A DNA stretch of 64,000 bases from Halobellus sp. LT62 (GTDB lineage: Archaea; Halobacteriota; Halobacteria; Halobacteriales; Haloferacaceae), in NCBI RefSeq assembly GCF_037031285.1, contig NZ_JAYEZO010000001.1:62001-126000 (forward strand), in the 5' to 3' direction. Below the pieces are notes generated by a model. It made no database searches and was not told the DNA's origin. It saw only the letters and a program-made list of their open reading frames with translations. Position 1 is the first letter of the stretch. The number at the start of each line of letters is the position of its first letter. Both the position numbers and the translations under genes were made by a program. Positions 25,505 to 33,687 of the stretch are shown in pieces.

Positions 25505-25700
25505 GAACAGCCGACACCCGCGCGTGCGACTCGTCGGCGTCGCAGCGTTCCGCGCTACCGTGCAGCGTCTACATCGTCGCCGTCGGACGCACGTCCCGCG
25601 TCGGTGGTGTCGGACAACCGCTGGCCGACGCGGGGTGATCGTCACGTCACGGGGCGTCTGGCCCCGTACTCGTATATAAATCCTCGCGGCAGAAATCGAC
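25505..25700 (+). repeat. Dispersed intergenic repeat, copy 2
   Basis: It begins four bases after the DUF5807-like stop and runs almost to the 3' end of the convergent DHH gene. It holds the inverted pair CCCGCGTCG (25595-25603) / CGACGCGGG (25626-25634) with a 22-base spacer and an uninterrupted CGGACAACCGCTGG site. The CACGTCACGG stretch and GTATATAAATCCTCGC follow. Matches copy 3 most closely on the right half. Boundaries approximate. Confidence 0.75.
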
Positions 25701-25719
25701 GTTCGCCAGTCGAATCCCG

Positions 25720-27036
25720 TTACTCGTTCTCGTCGGCTGCGTCGTCGGAGTCGGTAGCAGCGTTGCCGTCGCCCGGGTCGTCGCCGTTAGCGGCTTCGCT
25801 AGCCACGTCCTCCGCGTCGTCAGCTTCGACCTCCGCGGCGACTCGCTCGAAGGCGTTGAGAATGACACGTTTCGTCGTCGCGCCCTGCGTCGTCCAGTGG
25901 TGCGCGTAATCCAGCATATCGTCGTAGATGTCGGGTTTACAGCCCGCGGCGCGCGGGTGACCGCCGCCGTTTACGTGCCCCGCGACCTCGTGGGCGCGCT
26001 CGAAACCCTCCGAACCGCGGATGCTCGCGCTTCCGGCGGGCTTGACGACGACCGCCGCGTCGGCACCCTGCTCGCGCAGCGCGTCGGCGACCTCGTTCTG
26101 CGAGCAGCGGCCGTAGGTGACACCGACCGACCACGGTCCCACCTGCTTGATCTCCGCGCGGGAAACGGCGGCGTCGATCAGTTCTCGCTTCTCGACGCGG
26201 CGCAGGTCGATATACTGCTCGACGATCTCGGGGAGGTCGACGCCGAAGTTGCCGACAGCGGCGACGTACTCCTCGGCGTCGGTCCAGTAGGCGTAGTCCG
26301 CGAGATCGTCGCTTCGGTGGTCCTCCTTCAGCCACAGGTCGTGATCGCGCGTGACCGCGGCGAGTTCGACCCACCGCTCCTCGAAGTCGTAATCGAGCGA
26401 TCGGAGCGTCACGTCGACGGTGCACTCCTCGTCGGACTCGCCGACGACGAGGTCGACGCCCGCTTCGCGGACGGACGCGGCGGTCTCGTCGCTCCACTGA
26501 TGGTGGTCGAACCACGAGACGGACGCGGCGATCGAAATCGCCGCATCGAGTTCCTCGGCGATCCAGTCGTACCTGTCGGGACAGAGATCACAGATGTAGA
26601 GGTCGATTCCTTCCGGGGCGTACTCGGCGACGTTTTCGAGCGCCTCGTCGAGAGAGTAGGGCCCGGCACCGACGAGCGCGACCGGCGACCGCGGGCGGTC
26701 GTCGGCGTCTTCGAGCGCTTCATCGTCGGCGTCTTCGGGTTCCTCCTCTTCGTCGGCACCCGAGCCCTCCCAGCGCTCGACGCGCTCGGCAATCTCGTCT
26801 TCGAAGGGCGTCCACTCGATGGTCGCGCCGTACAGTTCACGGATCAGCGCAACACAGCCCAGTCCGTCGGCGTCGGTGTCGGCGACGACGACGGCCTCCG
26901 CGCCGTCGACGGCCTCGGCGACGCGTTCTTCGGCTCGGCCCTCGTCGAGGGAGTCGGGATAGAAGAACCCCGTTCCCGGAAGCTGCGACTTCCGGGACAG
27001 CGAGAGGCTCGCGCTATCGATGAGTTCGTCTTCCAT
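25720..27036 (-). CDS. DHH-family phosphoesterase (RecJ-like)
   Basis: 438 residues. DHH motifs are visible: DTDADGLGC at 53-61, LYICDLCPD, and WFDHHQWSDE. The DHHA1 region near the C-terminus has the GGGHPRAAG nucleotide-binding motif. Such archaeal proteins are RecJ-like nucleases or phosphodiesterases acting on short nucleic acids; the exact activity cannot be told. An acidic insert at about 90-115 and an acidic C-terminal tail are halophile features. It ends 19 bases from repeat copy 2. Confidence 0.92.
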   Translation of the reverse strand: MEDELIDSASLSLSRKSQLPGTGFFYPDSLDEGRAEERVAEAVDGAEAVVVADTDADGLGCVALIRELYGATIEWTPFEDEIAERVERWEGSGADEEEEPEDADDEALEDADDRPRSPVALVGAGPYSLDEALENVAEYAPEGIDLYICDLCPDRYDWIAEELDAAISIAASVSWFDHHQWSDETAASVREAGVDLVVGESDEECTVDVTLRSLDYDFEERWVELAAVTRDHDLWLKEDHRSDDLADYAYWTDAEEYVAAVGNFGVDLPEIVEQYIDLRRVEKRELIDAAVSRAEIKQVGPWSVGVTYGRCSQNEVADALREQGADAAVVVKPAGSASIRGSEGFERAHEVAGHVNGGGHPRAAGCKPDIYDDMLDYAHHWTTQGATTKRVILNAFERVAAEVEADDAEDVASEAANGDDPGDGNAATDSDDAADENE

Positions 27037-27172
27037 ACCTGTCTTCGACGGTGGCCCCCGTGAAAACCGCCGTGGTTCCGACGCCCGTCTCGTCGTCGGG
27101 CGTCGTCCGCACCCGTTTCGTCGGCGGATATCGTTTGCGGCCGGGGCCGACGCTACCTGCGTCCGAGTGCTG

Positions 27173-27640
27173 TCAGCCCATCTCCGGGGTCCCGGTGAGT
27201 TCCGTTTCGCCCTCGTCGGCCGCGAGCTGTCGGACCGTCAGGACCGGAATCGGACACGTTCTGACCACGCGCTCGGCCACGGAGCCGATCAGGAACCGGT
27301 TCTCACCGTGTCGCCCGCGGGTGCCCATCGCGACGACGTCGGCGTCGACGCCGCGGGCGTACTCGTCGATAACGGAGGCGGGTCGACCCTCTTCGATCGC
27401 GGTGACGACGTCCCGATCCGTCGAGTCGCGGACCTCGTCGATCGCCTCTTCGCCCCGTTCGACTAACGCGCTCTCCATCTCCTCGCGGAGACGCTCCGGT
27501 GCGGACGCGACGTCGCCCTCGTCGACGACGTACAGGCAGTGGACTTCGGCGTCGAAGCGATCGGCGAGATCGAGCGCCACGTCGACGGCCCGCCTGACGC
27601 TCTCGGAGCCGTCGGTGGCGATGACGATCGTCTCGAACAT
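27173..27640 (-). CDS. Universal stress protein
   Basis: 155-residue UspA-fold protein: FETIVIATDGSESVRRAVDV at the start and VAMGTRGRHGENRFLIGSVAE as the nucleotide-binding signature, so likely ATP-binding. It lies between the PAP2 protein and the DHH gene on the same strand, with 136 bases to the latter, and is probably transcribed alone. Confidence 0.93.
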   Translation of the reverse strand: MFETIVIATDGSESVRRAVDVALDLADRFDAEVHCLYVVDEGDVASAPERLREEMESALVERGEEAIDEVRDSTDRDVVTAIEEGRPASVIDEYARGVDADVVAMGTRGRHGENRFLIGSVAERVVRTCPIPVLTVRQLAADEGETELTGTPEMG

Positions 27641-27722
27641 AGCGGTTCGTTCACCGCCGTCCGGGATAAAGCCCGCCGGCTCGGCTTCGTCTACTGATTC
27701 TGATCTGAGACTCTCATCGCAC

Positions 27723-28580
27723 TCACTCGGAGACGCGGTCTCGTCCCCGCCACTGACGGAACGACTCCGTGAGCCGGCCGTCGTCGATACGGACCGCGAG
27801 CTCTACGCTCGCGGCCGCAACGAGAAGTCCCGCGGCAACGTCGGTCGCCCAGTGAATCCCGAGGTACATCGTCGAGATGATGATCGAGACGGCCAGCACG
27901 GTCGCGACCGGGAGCCAGCGGGGGTAGATCGAGCGGAACCGGTAGGCGACCATCGCGACCGTCGCCGACAGAGACGTGTGCAGCGACGGGAACACGTTCG
28001 TGCGTACGTTCACCTCCTGGACGAGCAGTTGCGATTGCGGCCAACTCGTGAACAGCAGCGGCTCGACCAGTTCCGGCATAAAGTTCCGCGGCCCGTACGC
28101 GACGAACAGGACGTAGCAGACGAACCCGACCCCGTAGTTCAGAATATACGTGAGAAGCAGGACGCGGAGCGGTCGCGATCGCTCGTACACCGCGTACGCG
28201 AGGACGGGGAACGTCAGGAGGAACGTGTACCCGAAGACGTACACGAAACCGAAGTACGCCGTCAACGTCGGGTTCGCATAACTCTGAACGACCGCGACGA
28301 ACTGCGATTCGATCAGATAGATGTATCCCGTCAGGTTGATCCCGATGAGCCACGAGAGCTCGACGCCGATGTCGCGAACGACCTTGTTAATGATGAGAAC
28401 GACGCCGAGAAGTCCGAGCGTCGGCAATAGCTCGGTGACGTTCTGTCGCAACCGCTGCCGCAGGGGCGGTTCGTTCGACGCGCTCTGACGCGGGTTCCAG
28501 CGGACGACGACGAGGAACGTGAGGAGGTGACCGAGCGCGACCACCATTCCCACTTGGAGGAGAACATCTGCGAGCGCCAT
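27723..28580 (-). CDS. PAP2-family membrane phosphatase
   Basis: 285-residue membrane protein with about seven hydrophobic segments. The PAP2 catalytic motifs are PSLHT at 198-202 and GIHWATD at 241-247, both on the outer face in this family; the first motif (KxxxxxxRP) is less clear, possibly the GPRNF segment near 163. Substrates in the family are lipid or polyprenyl phosphates. Its ATG overlaps the stop of the upstream binding lipoprotein by one base, so the two are translationally coupled, an unusual pairing. Confidence 0.9.
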   Translation of the reverse strand: MALADVLLQVGMVVALGHLLTFLVVVRWNPRQSASNEPPLRQRLRQNVTELLPTLGLLGVVLIINKVVRDIGVELSWLIGINLTGYIYLIESQFVAVVQSYANPTLTAYFGFVYVFGYTFLLTFPVLAYAVYERSRPLRVLLLTYILNYGVGFVCYVLFVAYGPRNFMPELVEPLLFTSWPQSQLLVQEVNVRTNVFPSLHTSLSATVAMVAYRFRSIYPRWLPVATVLAVSIIISTMYLGIHWATDVAAGLLVAAASVELAVRIDDGRLTESFRQWRGRDRVSE

Positions 28581-30427
28581 TACGTTCGCCTCATAAGTTT
28601 CTCATCCTCGTACTCGAATCCGGCGTTTCTGAATTCCGTTCTGACAGCTTCGAGGTCTAGGTCGCCGTTGCTCCCGAGGAACGGCGTCATCGGATCCGCT
28701 CCGTCCCACTCGAGGCCGTCGGACACCCACTCGGTTCCGTCGAGAAGCGTCACCGCCGGACGCGCGTAGCCGTTGAACACGTCCGCGGTGATCGAAGACC
28801 GGTCTACCAAACGTGCGAGCGCGTGTCTGATCCGCGGGTTCGTGAGTGGGGGGCGCTGTGTGTTGTATCCGAGGAGGTACGGCGACGACGAGGACTGGCT
28901 CACGAGGAGGTCGACGTCGCTGCTTCGACCGATCTGCGGGACCGTGTCGGCACCGACCGGCGTCGCGGTCACGTCGGCGTCGCCGTCGGCGACGACTCCC
29001 ACGGCCGCGTTGTCGGAGCCGACGATCTGCAGTTCGAGGCGGTCGAACCGGGGTGGACCGATCCCCGTCGCGCCGTCCTCGTCAGACTCCTCGAAGAGGA
29101 AGTGCTCCCCGAAGGGTTCGAGTACCAACGATTCCCGCGGCGTGTTCTCGACGAACCGGAGCGGTCCGCTCCCGACGGGTTCGATGTTGTTCGTCACGAG
29201 TGCCTCCGTCGCGCTGCCGACCTCGATGCCGCTGATCGAAACCGGATCAGTCCGCTCTTCCCAGACGTGCTCCGGGAGGATCGGCACGGTGAACGCCCGC
29301 CTTGCGACCTGCGGTGAACAGTCGGAGAAGTGGATGACGGCGGCGGACGGATCGACGACAGTGACCTCGTCGACGAGTTCGGTCCGCCCTTGGAAGCGGG
29401 GGGCGGGAATCCGCGTTTCGGCCTCCGTTTCGCCCTCTCGCTCCTCCGTCGCTCCGAGCGAGGTGTCGGCGAGCATCGCGTACGTGAACGCGACGTCCTC
29501 GGCGGTCAACGGCTCCCCGTCGTGCCACGTCCGATCGGGGCGCAGGTGCACCGTCGCACGCGGGCTGTCGTCGGTCTCGGCGAACGTCCACGACTCTGCG
29601 AGCCACGGCGACACCCCGTCTGCGGTCGCGCGGCCGAGCGAGTCGTACAAGAGCTTCGTCAGAACGTTCGAACGCCGGTACTCGACTGAGAGCGGATTCA
29701 GGTTCTCCGTGGGCCTGCGATCGGTCCCGACGATCCGCAGTGCCGACCCGTCGTCTCCGTCGTCATCGCCCGCAGGCCCGTCGGTCTCGGCGACGGTGTT
29801 GAGCCGCAGATACCCGTACGGAGAGTGCAGTTCCGCGCGCTGCCAACTCCGGTAATTTTCGCTGCGGGCGGCCCGGATTTCGTCGGAGAAACAGAGCACG
29901 GTGAACGGCTGTGAGCGCCCGATCGATTCGATGAGGTCGGTGACGACGTCCGCTCTGCGATCCCCGGTCGCCCGCCGCTGCGTTTCGAGCCACTCGTCGA
30001 CGTCGAGGTCAGTGTAGCCGAACGGGTTCTGCCACCCGCGGGTATCAGCAAACCTCGAGTGCAACAGCCCGTACAGGATGTCGGGATCGCGATCGAGCGA
30101 CGCGGTCCGGGCGAGGAAGATATCGAAGTCGTTCCCCAAGAGCACCTGTCTGAGGAGTTCCTCCTCGGACACCGGAATCACCTGCGCGTCGATCCCGGCC
30201 GCCTGATACCACGAGACGATCATCCGCGCGGCGTGAAGCGCGTAGGGATCGGAGTCCGCGGGGAGGGTCTTGATCCGCAGTGACACCTGCGTCCTCGAAT
30301 CCCAGCCGGCGACGGACCGGGCGCGACGAAGGCAGCCGCCCACGCTCGCCGTCGCTCCCGCTGTGAGCGTACCGAGCACGGCTCGGCGTCGGATTTGGGG
30401 ACCCTTCGACGACTCCACCATACCCAT
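28580..30427 (-). CDS. Extracellular oligopeptide-type solute-binding lipoprotein, apparently circularly permuted
   Basis: 615-residue exported lipoprotein: twin-arginine stretch RRR at 13-15, hydrophobic core, then a Cys at 32 (SVGGC). Residues about 48-210 read like the C-terminal part of a family-5 (Dpp/Opp) binding protein (WYQAAGIDAQVIPVSEEELL, GNDFDIFLA, YTDLDVDEWLETQRRATGD). Residues about 228-615 read like the N-terminal part: GTDRRPTENLNPLSVEYRRS, SPWLAESWTF, WHDGEPLTAEDVAFTYAMLA, then the YNTQRPPLTNPRIRHALARL hallmark. The protein ends at AVRTEFRNAGFEYEDEKL, where the usual family continues. An acidic linker joins the halves. No permease or ATPase genes are adjacent. Coupled to the PAP2 gene. 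The domain order is read by eye. Confidence 0.85.
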   Translation of the reverse strand: MGMVESSKGPQIRRRAVLGTLTAGATASVGGCLRRARSVAGWDSRTQVSLRIKTLPADSDPYALHAARMIVSWYQAAGIDAQVIPVSEEELLRQVLLGNDFDIFLARTASLDRDPDILYGLLHSRFADTRGWQNPFGYTDLDVDEWLETQRRATGDRRADVVTDLIESIGRSQPFTVLCFSDEIRAARSENYRSWQRAELHSPYGYLRLNTVAETDGPAGDDDGDDGSALRIVGTDRRPTENLNPLSVEYRRSNVLTKLLYDSLGRATADGVSPWLAESWTFAETDDSPRATVHLRPDRTWHDGEPLTAEDVAFTYAMLADTSLGATEEREGETEAETRIPAPRFQGRTELVDEVTVVDPSAAVIHFSDCSPQVARRAFTVPILPEHVWEERTDPVSISGIEVGSATEALVTNNIEPVGSGPLRFVENTPRESLVLEPFGEHFLFEESDEDGATGIGPPRFDRLELQIVGSDNAAVGVVADGDADVTATPVGADTVPQIGRSSDVDLLVSQSSSSPYLLGYNTQRPPLTNPRIRHALARLVDRSSITADVFNGYARPAVTLLDGTEWVSDGLEWDGADPMTPFLGSNGDLDLEAVRTEFRNAGFEYEDEKLMRRT

Positions 30428-30503
30428 TCAGTAGCCGCACGACGGTAATAGCCCTTGGGACATCGTCGTTTCCTCCGGGTCATCTCCGATGCGGGAAATC
30501 GGT

Positions 30504-30540
30504 GATATCCCCGGCGGGGAAGTCGACGATATCCCCGATG
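30504..30540. promoter_or_regulatory. Repeated GATATCCCCG elements, candidate operator
   Basis: Two direct copies of GATATCCCCG (30504-30513 and 30528-30537), 24 bases apart. Each leads into a short inverted CCCCG...CGGGG. They lie about 40-75 bases upstream of the arylsulfotransferase TATA, in the divergent region shared with the binding lipoprotein. Regulator unknown. Confidence 0.4.
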
Positions 30541-30575
30541 CGGGGTGGTATCTCGCATCTGGGGCGTTTCCCGAC

Positions 30576-30584
30576 GGTATATTA
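30576..30584 (+). promoter_or_regulatory. TATA box for arylsulfotransferase-like gene
   Basis: GGTATATTA centred 27 bases before the ATG at 30607; it supports that start over upstream in-frame ATGs. Confidence 0.55.
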
Positions 30585-30606
30585 CGCCCTCCCTCGATAC
30601 CTCTGT

Positions 30607-31998
30607 ATGGCCCTCCCTCACCGGACCCGTCGCGGTCTTCTCGCGGCGCTCGTCTTGCTGTCGGCAGCCCTGCTCGCCGGCGGCTTCGCCCACGCCGAGT
30701 TGACGAACGATCAGGTCACGGGCGACCCGAGCGTCGAGCAGGCGTTCCGGACCGGTGACCGATCGCCGGTCGTCGCTCCTCGGCCGAACGGCACCGTCGT
30801 CGCGACCGACTCGAACGCCTTCGTCGCCGACGAGAACGACGCGCCGCGCGCGCAGGCGGAACTCGTCGCCTTCGCGCCCGACGGACGAATCGACTACTAC
30901 GAGAACGAGCACACGCGGTACTGGGACGTCGACCCCGTCTCCGGGACCGACGCCACCGTCGAGTTCGTCTACGCCGACCACCTCGACCCCGCCGAGTGCG
31001 GCGGCGACTCCGTCTGCACGCGCAACGGCGTCGAGCGCGTCAACCTCACGACGGGCGAGCGGACGGACGTCTTCAGCCGGATCACGCCCGGAAAGCACTC
31101 GACGCGGTGGCACGACGTCGATCGGATCGACGACGAGCGCCTGCTCGTGGCCGACATCGACCGCGACCGCGCGTTCGTCGTGAACACGACCACCGGGCTC
31201 ACCGAGTGGGAGTGGGACGCCCAGTCGGACTTCGACGTCGCGAGCGGCGGCCCGTACCCGGACGACTGGACGCATCTCAACGACGTCGAGCACGTCGAGA
31301 TCGATGGGCGAGACGCCGCGATGGTCAGCCTCCGGAACCACGATCAGGTCGCGTTCATCGACTTCGAGCGCGGTCTGCTGGACGACTGGACGCTCGGTGC
31401 CGACGGCGAGCACGACACGCTCTACGAACAGCACAACCCGGACTATATCCCGCCGGAACGCGGCGGCCCGGCGGTGCTCGTCGCCGACTCGGAGAACAGC
31501 AGGCTCGTCGAATACCAGCGCGTGGACGGGTCGTGGGAGCGCTCGTGGACGTGGAGCGACGAACGGATGCAGTGGGCGCGCGACGCCGACCGGCTGCCGA
31601 ACGGCCACACGCTCGTCACCGACTCGAACGGCGACCGCGTCTTCGAGATCGACACCGACGGCGAGGTCGTCTGGTCCGCGACCGTTGGGTTCCCCTACGA
31701 GTCCGAGCGACTCGGAACGGGCGACGAGAGCGCGGGCGGCGAGAGCGCCGCATCGCTCGATCTGCCCTCCCGCACGCCGAGCGCGTCCGACGGTTCGCTC
31801 CTTGACAGAGTGGTCGCCGCCCTTCCGCCGAAAGTCGTCAACGGGATCGCGTACCTGTTCCCGCGGTGGGTCGGCGTGATCGAGGGAATCGCGGCGCTCG
31901 TACTGGTCGTCACGCTCCCCTCGTGGGCGCTCGTCGAATGGCGTCGGTCCCCGCGAACGCTCGAACTCAGGTGGCCGCTCAGGATCGGACGAAAATGA
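30607..31998 (+). CDS. Arylsulfotransferase (ASST)-like membrane-anchored protein
   Basis: 463 residues. An N-terminal hydrophobic segment (about 9-27, GLLAALVLLSAALLAGGFAH) anchors or exports the protein. The body (40-385) is a beta-propeller of the arylsulfotransferase/quinoprotein type, with repeating units such as GRIDYYENEHTRYWDVDPV, HDVDRIDDERLLVADIDRDR, THLNDVEHVEIDGRDAAMVS and RDADRLPNGHTLVTDSNGDR. A C-terminal membrane helix (about 425-445) precedes a basic end. Family members move sulfate between aryl groups or are non-enzymatic propellers; the catalytic His is not certain here. Its stop overlaps the next ATG (ATGA), so the two are coupled. Confidence 0.85.
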   Translation: MALPHRTRRGLLAALVLLSAALLAGGFAHAELTNDQVTGDPSVEQAFRTGDRSPVVAPRPNGTVVATDSNAFVADENDAPRAQAELVAFAPDGRIDYYENEHTRYWDVDPVSGTDATVEFVYADHLDPAECGGDSVCTRNGVERVNLTTGERTDVFSRITPGKHSTRWHDVDRIDDERLLVADIDRDRAFVVNTTTGLTEWEWDAQSDFDVASGGPYPDDWTHLNDVEHVEIDGRDAAMVSLRNHDQVAFIDFERGLLDDWTLGADGEHDTLYEQHNPDYIPPERGGPAVLVADSENSRLVEYQRVDGSWERSWTWSDERMQWARDADRLPNGHTLVTDSNGDRVFEIDTDGEVVWSATVGFPYESERLGTGDESAGGESAASLDLPSRTPSASDGSLLDRVVAALPPKVVNGIAYLFPRWVGVIEGIAALVLVVTLPSWALVEWRRSPRTLELRWPLRIGRK

Positions 31999-33683
31999 GC
32001 GGGAACGCGCCTGACCCGACGTCCGGCGGTCGATTCGGTTCGCCGCTCGGTCGGCTTCGACCCGTCGTCGACGGCGTGCGAGCGGCCGCCCCGTTCGACG
32101 CGCGGGACCGCCCGTGGCTCGCACTCGCGCTCCTTCCGGGCGTCGTCGCCTTCGCGATCTACCTCGTCACGAACCCCTACCCCGCCTACGGGGCGGGGCT
32201 GTACGCGAAGATCGCAGCCGAGATCGCCGCGAACGGCTATCTGCTCCCGACGCGTATTCCGGGATACACCGCCGACGGCGTCCCGTTCGCCTACCCGCCG
32301 CTACAGTTCTACCTGTACGCGTTCCTCCTCGACCTCGGCGGCGACCCGGTCGCAATCTCGCGGTTCCTTCCCGGCGTCGGATTCCTCGCCGCGCTGGTGC
32401 CGACGTACCTGCTCGGTCGCGACCTCGCCGGTTCCCGACCGGCGGGGGCCGCGGCGGCGGCGCTCGTGGCGTTGAATCCGCAGATTCTGGAGTGGCACCT
32501 CTCCGCCGGGGGCGTCGTCCGCGCGTTCGCGTTCTGCTACGCGATGATCGCGGTTTACGCTGGCTACCGAATCTACGCCCGCGACGGGACGGCTGGAATC
32601 GTTTCCCTGCGACGTCGGCGTGGCGAGATCCTCCTCGGCACACTCGCGTTCGGCTTGACAGTGCTGACGCATCCGGTGTACTCGCTGTTCGTCGTCGTGA
32701 GCTACGTCCTGTTGTGGCTCTTGGCCGATCGGTCGCTTTCGGGCTTTCTCTCGGGGCTGGCGGTCGGACTGGGCGGGGCCCTGATCGCGTCACCGTGGCT
32801 CGCGTGGGTCGTCGCGACGCACGGAATCGAGATATTCACCGCGGCGTCCGGAACCCACGGTGGGGTCGGCGGGGGAGCCAACGCGCTCGCCGGGGAACTC
32901 TCTCCGGGTGTCGCCGTCGCGCTCTTGCCCGCGCTCTACCTGCTGCTTCGGCGCGAGTACCTCCTTCCGGCGTGGCTGATCGCCGCGGAGTTACTGTTCA
33001 AACAGCCGCGGTTCGCCTACACGGTGGCCGCCGTACTCGTGCCCGCGGTCGTCGTGATACTGGTGCGTGATCGGCGCGCCGCCTCCGACGCGGGCCGGAC
33101 CGATCCGGGCCGCAAAGCAGGGAGCGACGCGGGGTCGACGCGGTCGGAACGCTCCCGCCTCGACGTCGACCGCCGCGCTGCGGCGGCCGCACTCGTGATT
33201 CTCTTGGGGACGGTCGTCGGCGGCGGGTACTTCGCTTACGAGGCGACACTCGTGTCCGACCCCTCGACGCCGGAGTTCGTCGACGGCGACGCGATCGACG
33301 CGATGGCGTGGATCGAGACCGAGACCGATCCCGACGCGCGCTTCGTCGTTCTCGGCGACGCCGCCGAGTGGCTCCCGGCGCTGACGGATCGGACGCTGCT
33401 CGTCGGATATTGGGGAGTCGAGTGGGAGGGCCCCGAGGCGTTCGCACGCCAAGAGGCGGCCTACGAGTCGGTCTCGACGTGCCAGAGCGTCGAGTGCGTC
33501 GAAGGCGTCGCCGCCGACGTCGGCGGCGAGCGGCCGACGCACGTCTACGTGCCGAAAGGACAGTACACGGTTCGCGGCGATCCCGCCACGCAGTTCGGGA
33601 CGATCGAACGCTCCTTCGAGCGGTCCGAGCGCTGGGAGGTCGCGTACGAGAACGACGGCGTCGTGATTTATCGTCGCTTGTAA
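31995..33683 (+). CDS. Polytopic glycosyltransferase-like (PMT/GT39-type) membrane protein
   Basis: 562 residues. About ten membrane helices from residue 38 to about 400 form a GT-C-like array: LALALLPGVVAFAIYLVTNP, then YPAYGAGLYAKIAAEIAANG with acidic and aromatic loop residues, then PPLQFYLYAFLLD. A soluble C-terminal domain (about 440-562) follows the last helix. The first loop lacks a clear DD/DE pair, so enzyme activity is inferred only from fold-like pattern. ATG overlaps the stop of the arylsulfotransferase-like gene, implying joint function in envelope glycan or lipid decoration. Confidence 0.8.
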   Translation: MSGNAPDPTSGGRFGSPLGRLRPVVDGVRAAAPFDARDRPWLALALLPGVVAFAIYLVTNPYPAYGAGLYAKIAAEIAANGYLLPTRIPGYTADGVPFAYPPLQFYLYAFLLDLGGDPVAISRFLPGVGFLAALVPTYLLGRDLAGSRPAGAAAAALVALNPQILEWHLSAGGVVRAFAFCYAMIAVYAGYRIYARDGTAGIVSLRRRRGEILLGTLAFGLTVLTHPVYSLFVVVSYVLLWLLADRSLSGFLSGLAVGLGGALIASPWLAWVVATHGIEIFTAASGTHGGVGGGANALAGELSPGVAVALLPALYLLLRREYLLPAWLIAAELLFKQPRFAYTVAAVLVPAVVVILVRDRRAASDAGRTDPGRKAGSDAGSTRSERSRLDVDRRAAAAALVILLGTVVGGGYFAYEATLVSDPSTPEFVDGDAIDAMAWIETETDPDARFVVLGDAAEWLPALTDRTLLVGYWGVEWEGPEAFARQEAAYESVSTCQSVECVEGVAADVGGERPTHVYVPKGQYTVRGDPATQFGTIERSFERSERWEVAYENDGVVIYRRL

Positions 33684-33687
33684 CTCG

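Noticed and set aside
28580-30427. Frameshifted or chimeric gene from two binding proteins
   Set aside because: One continuous frame with a single signal sequence and a linker; the two halves are complementary rather than duplicate, so a permutation fits better than a broken fusion.
30220-32124. 634-codon minus-strand frame over the arylsulfotransferase-like gene
   Set aside because: Composition is low-complexity Arg/Val/Asp, no motifs, and it lies antisense to a gene with signal, propeller repeats and a TATA box.
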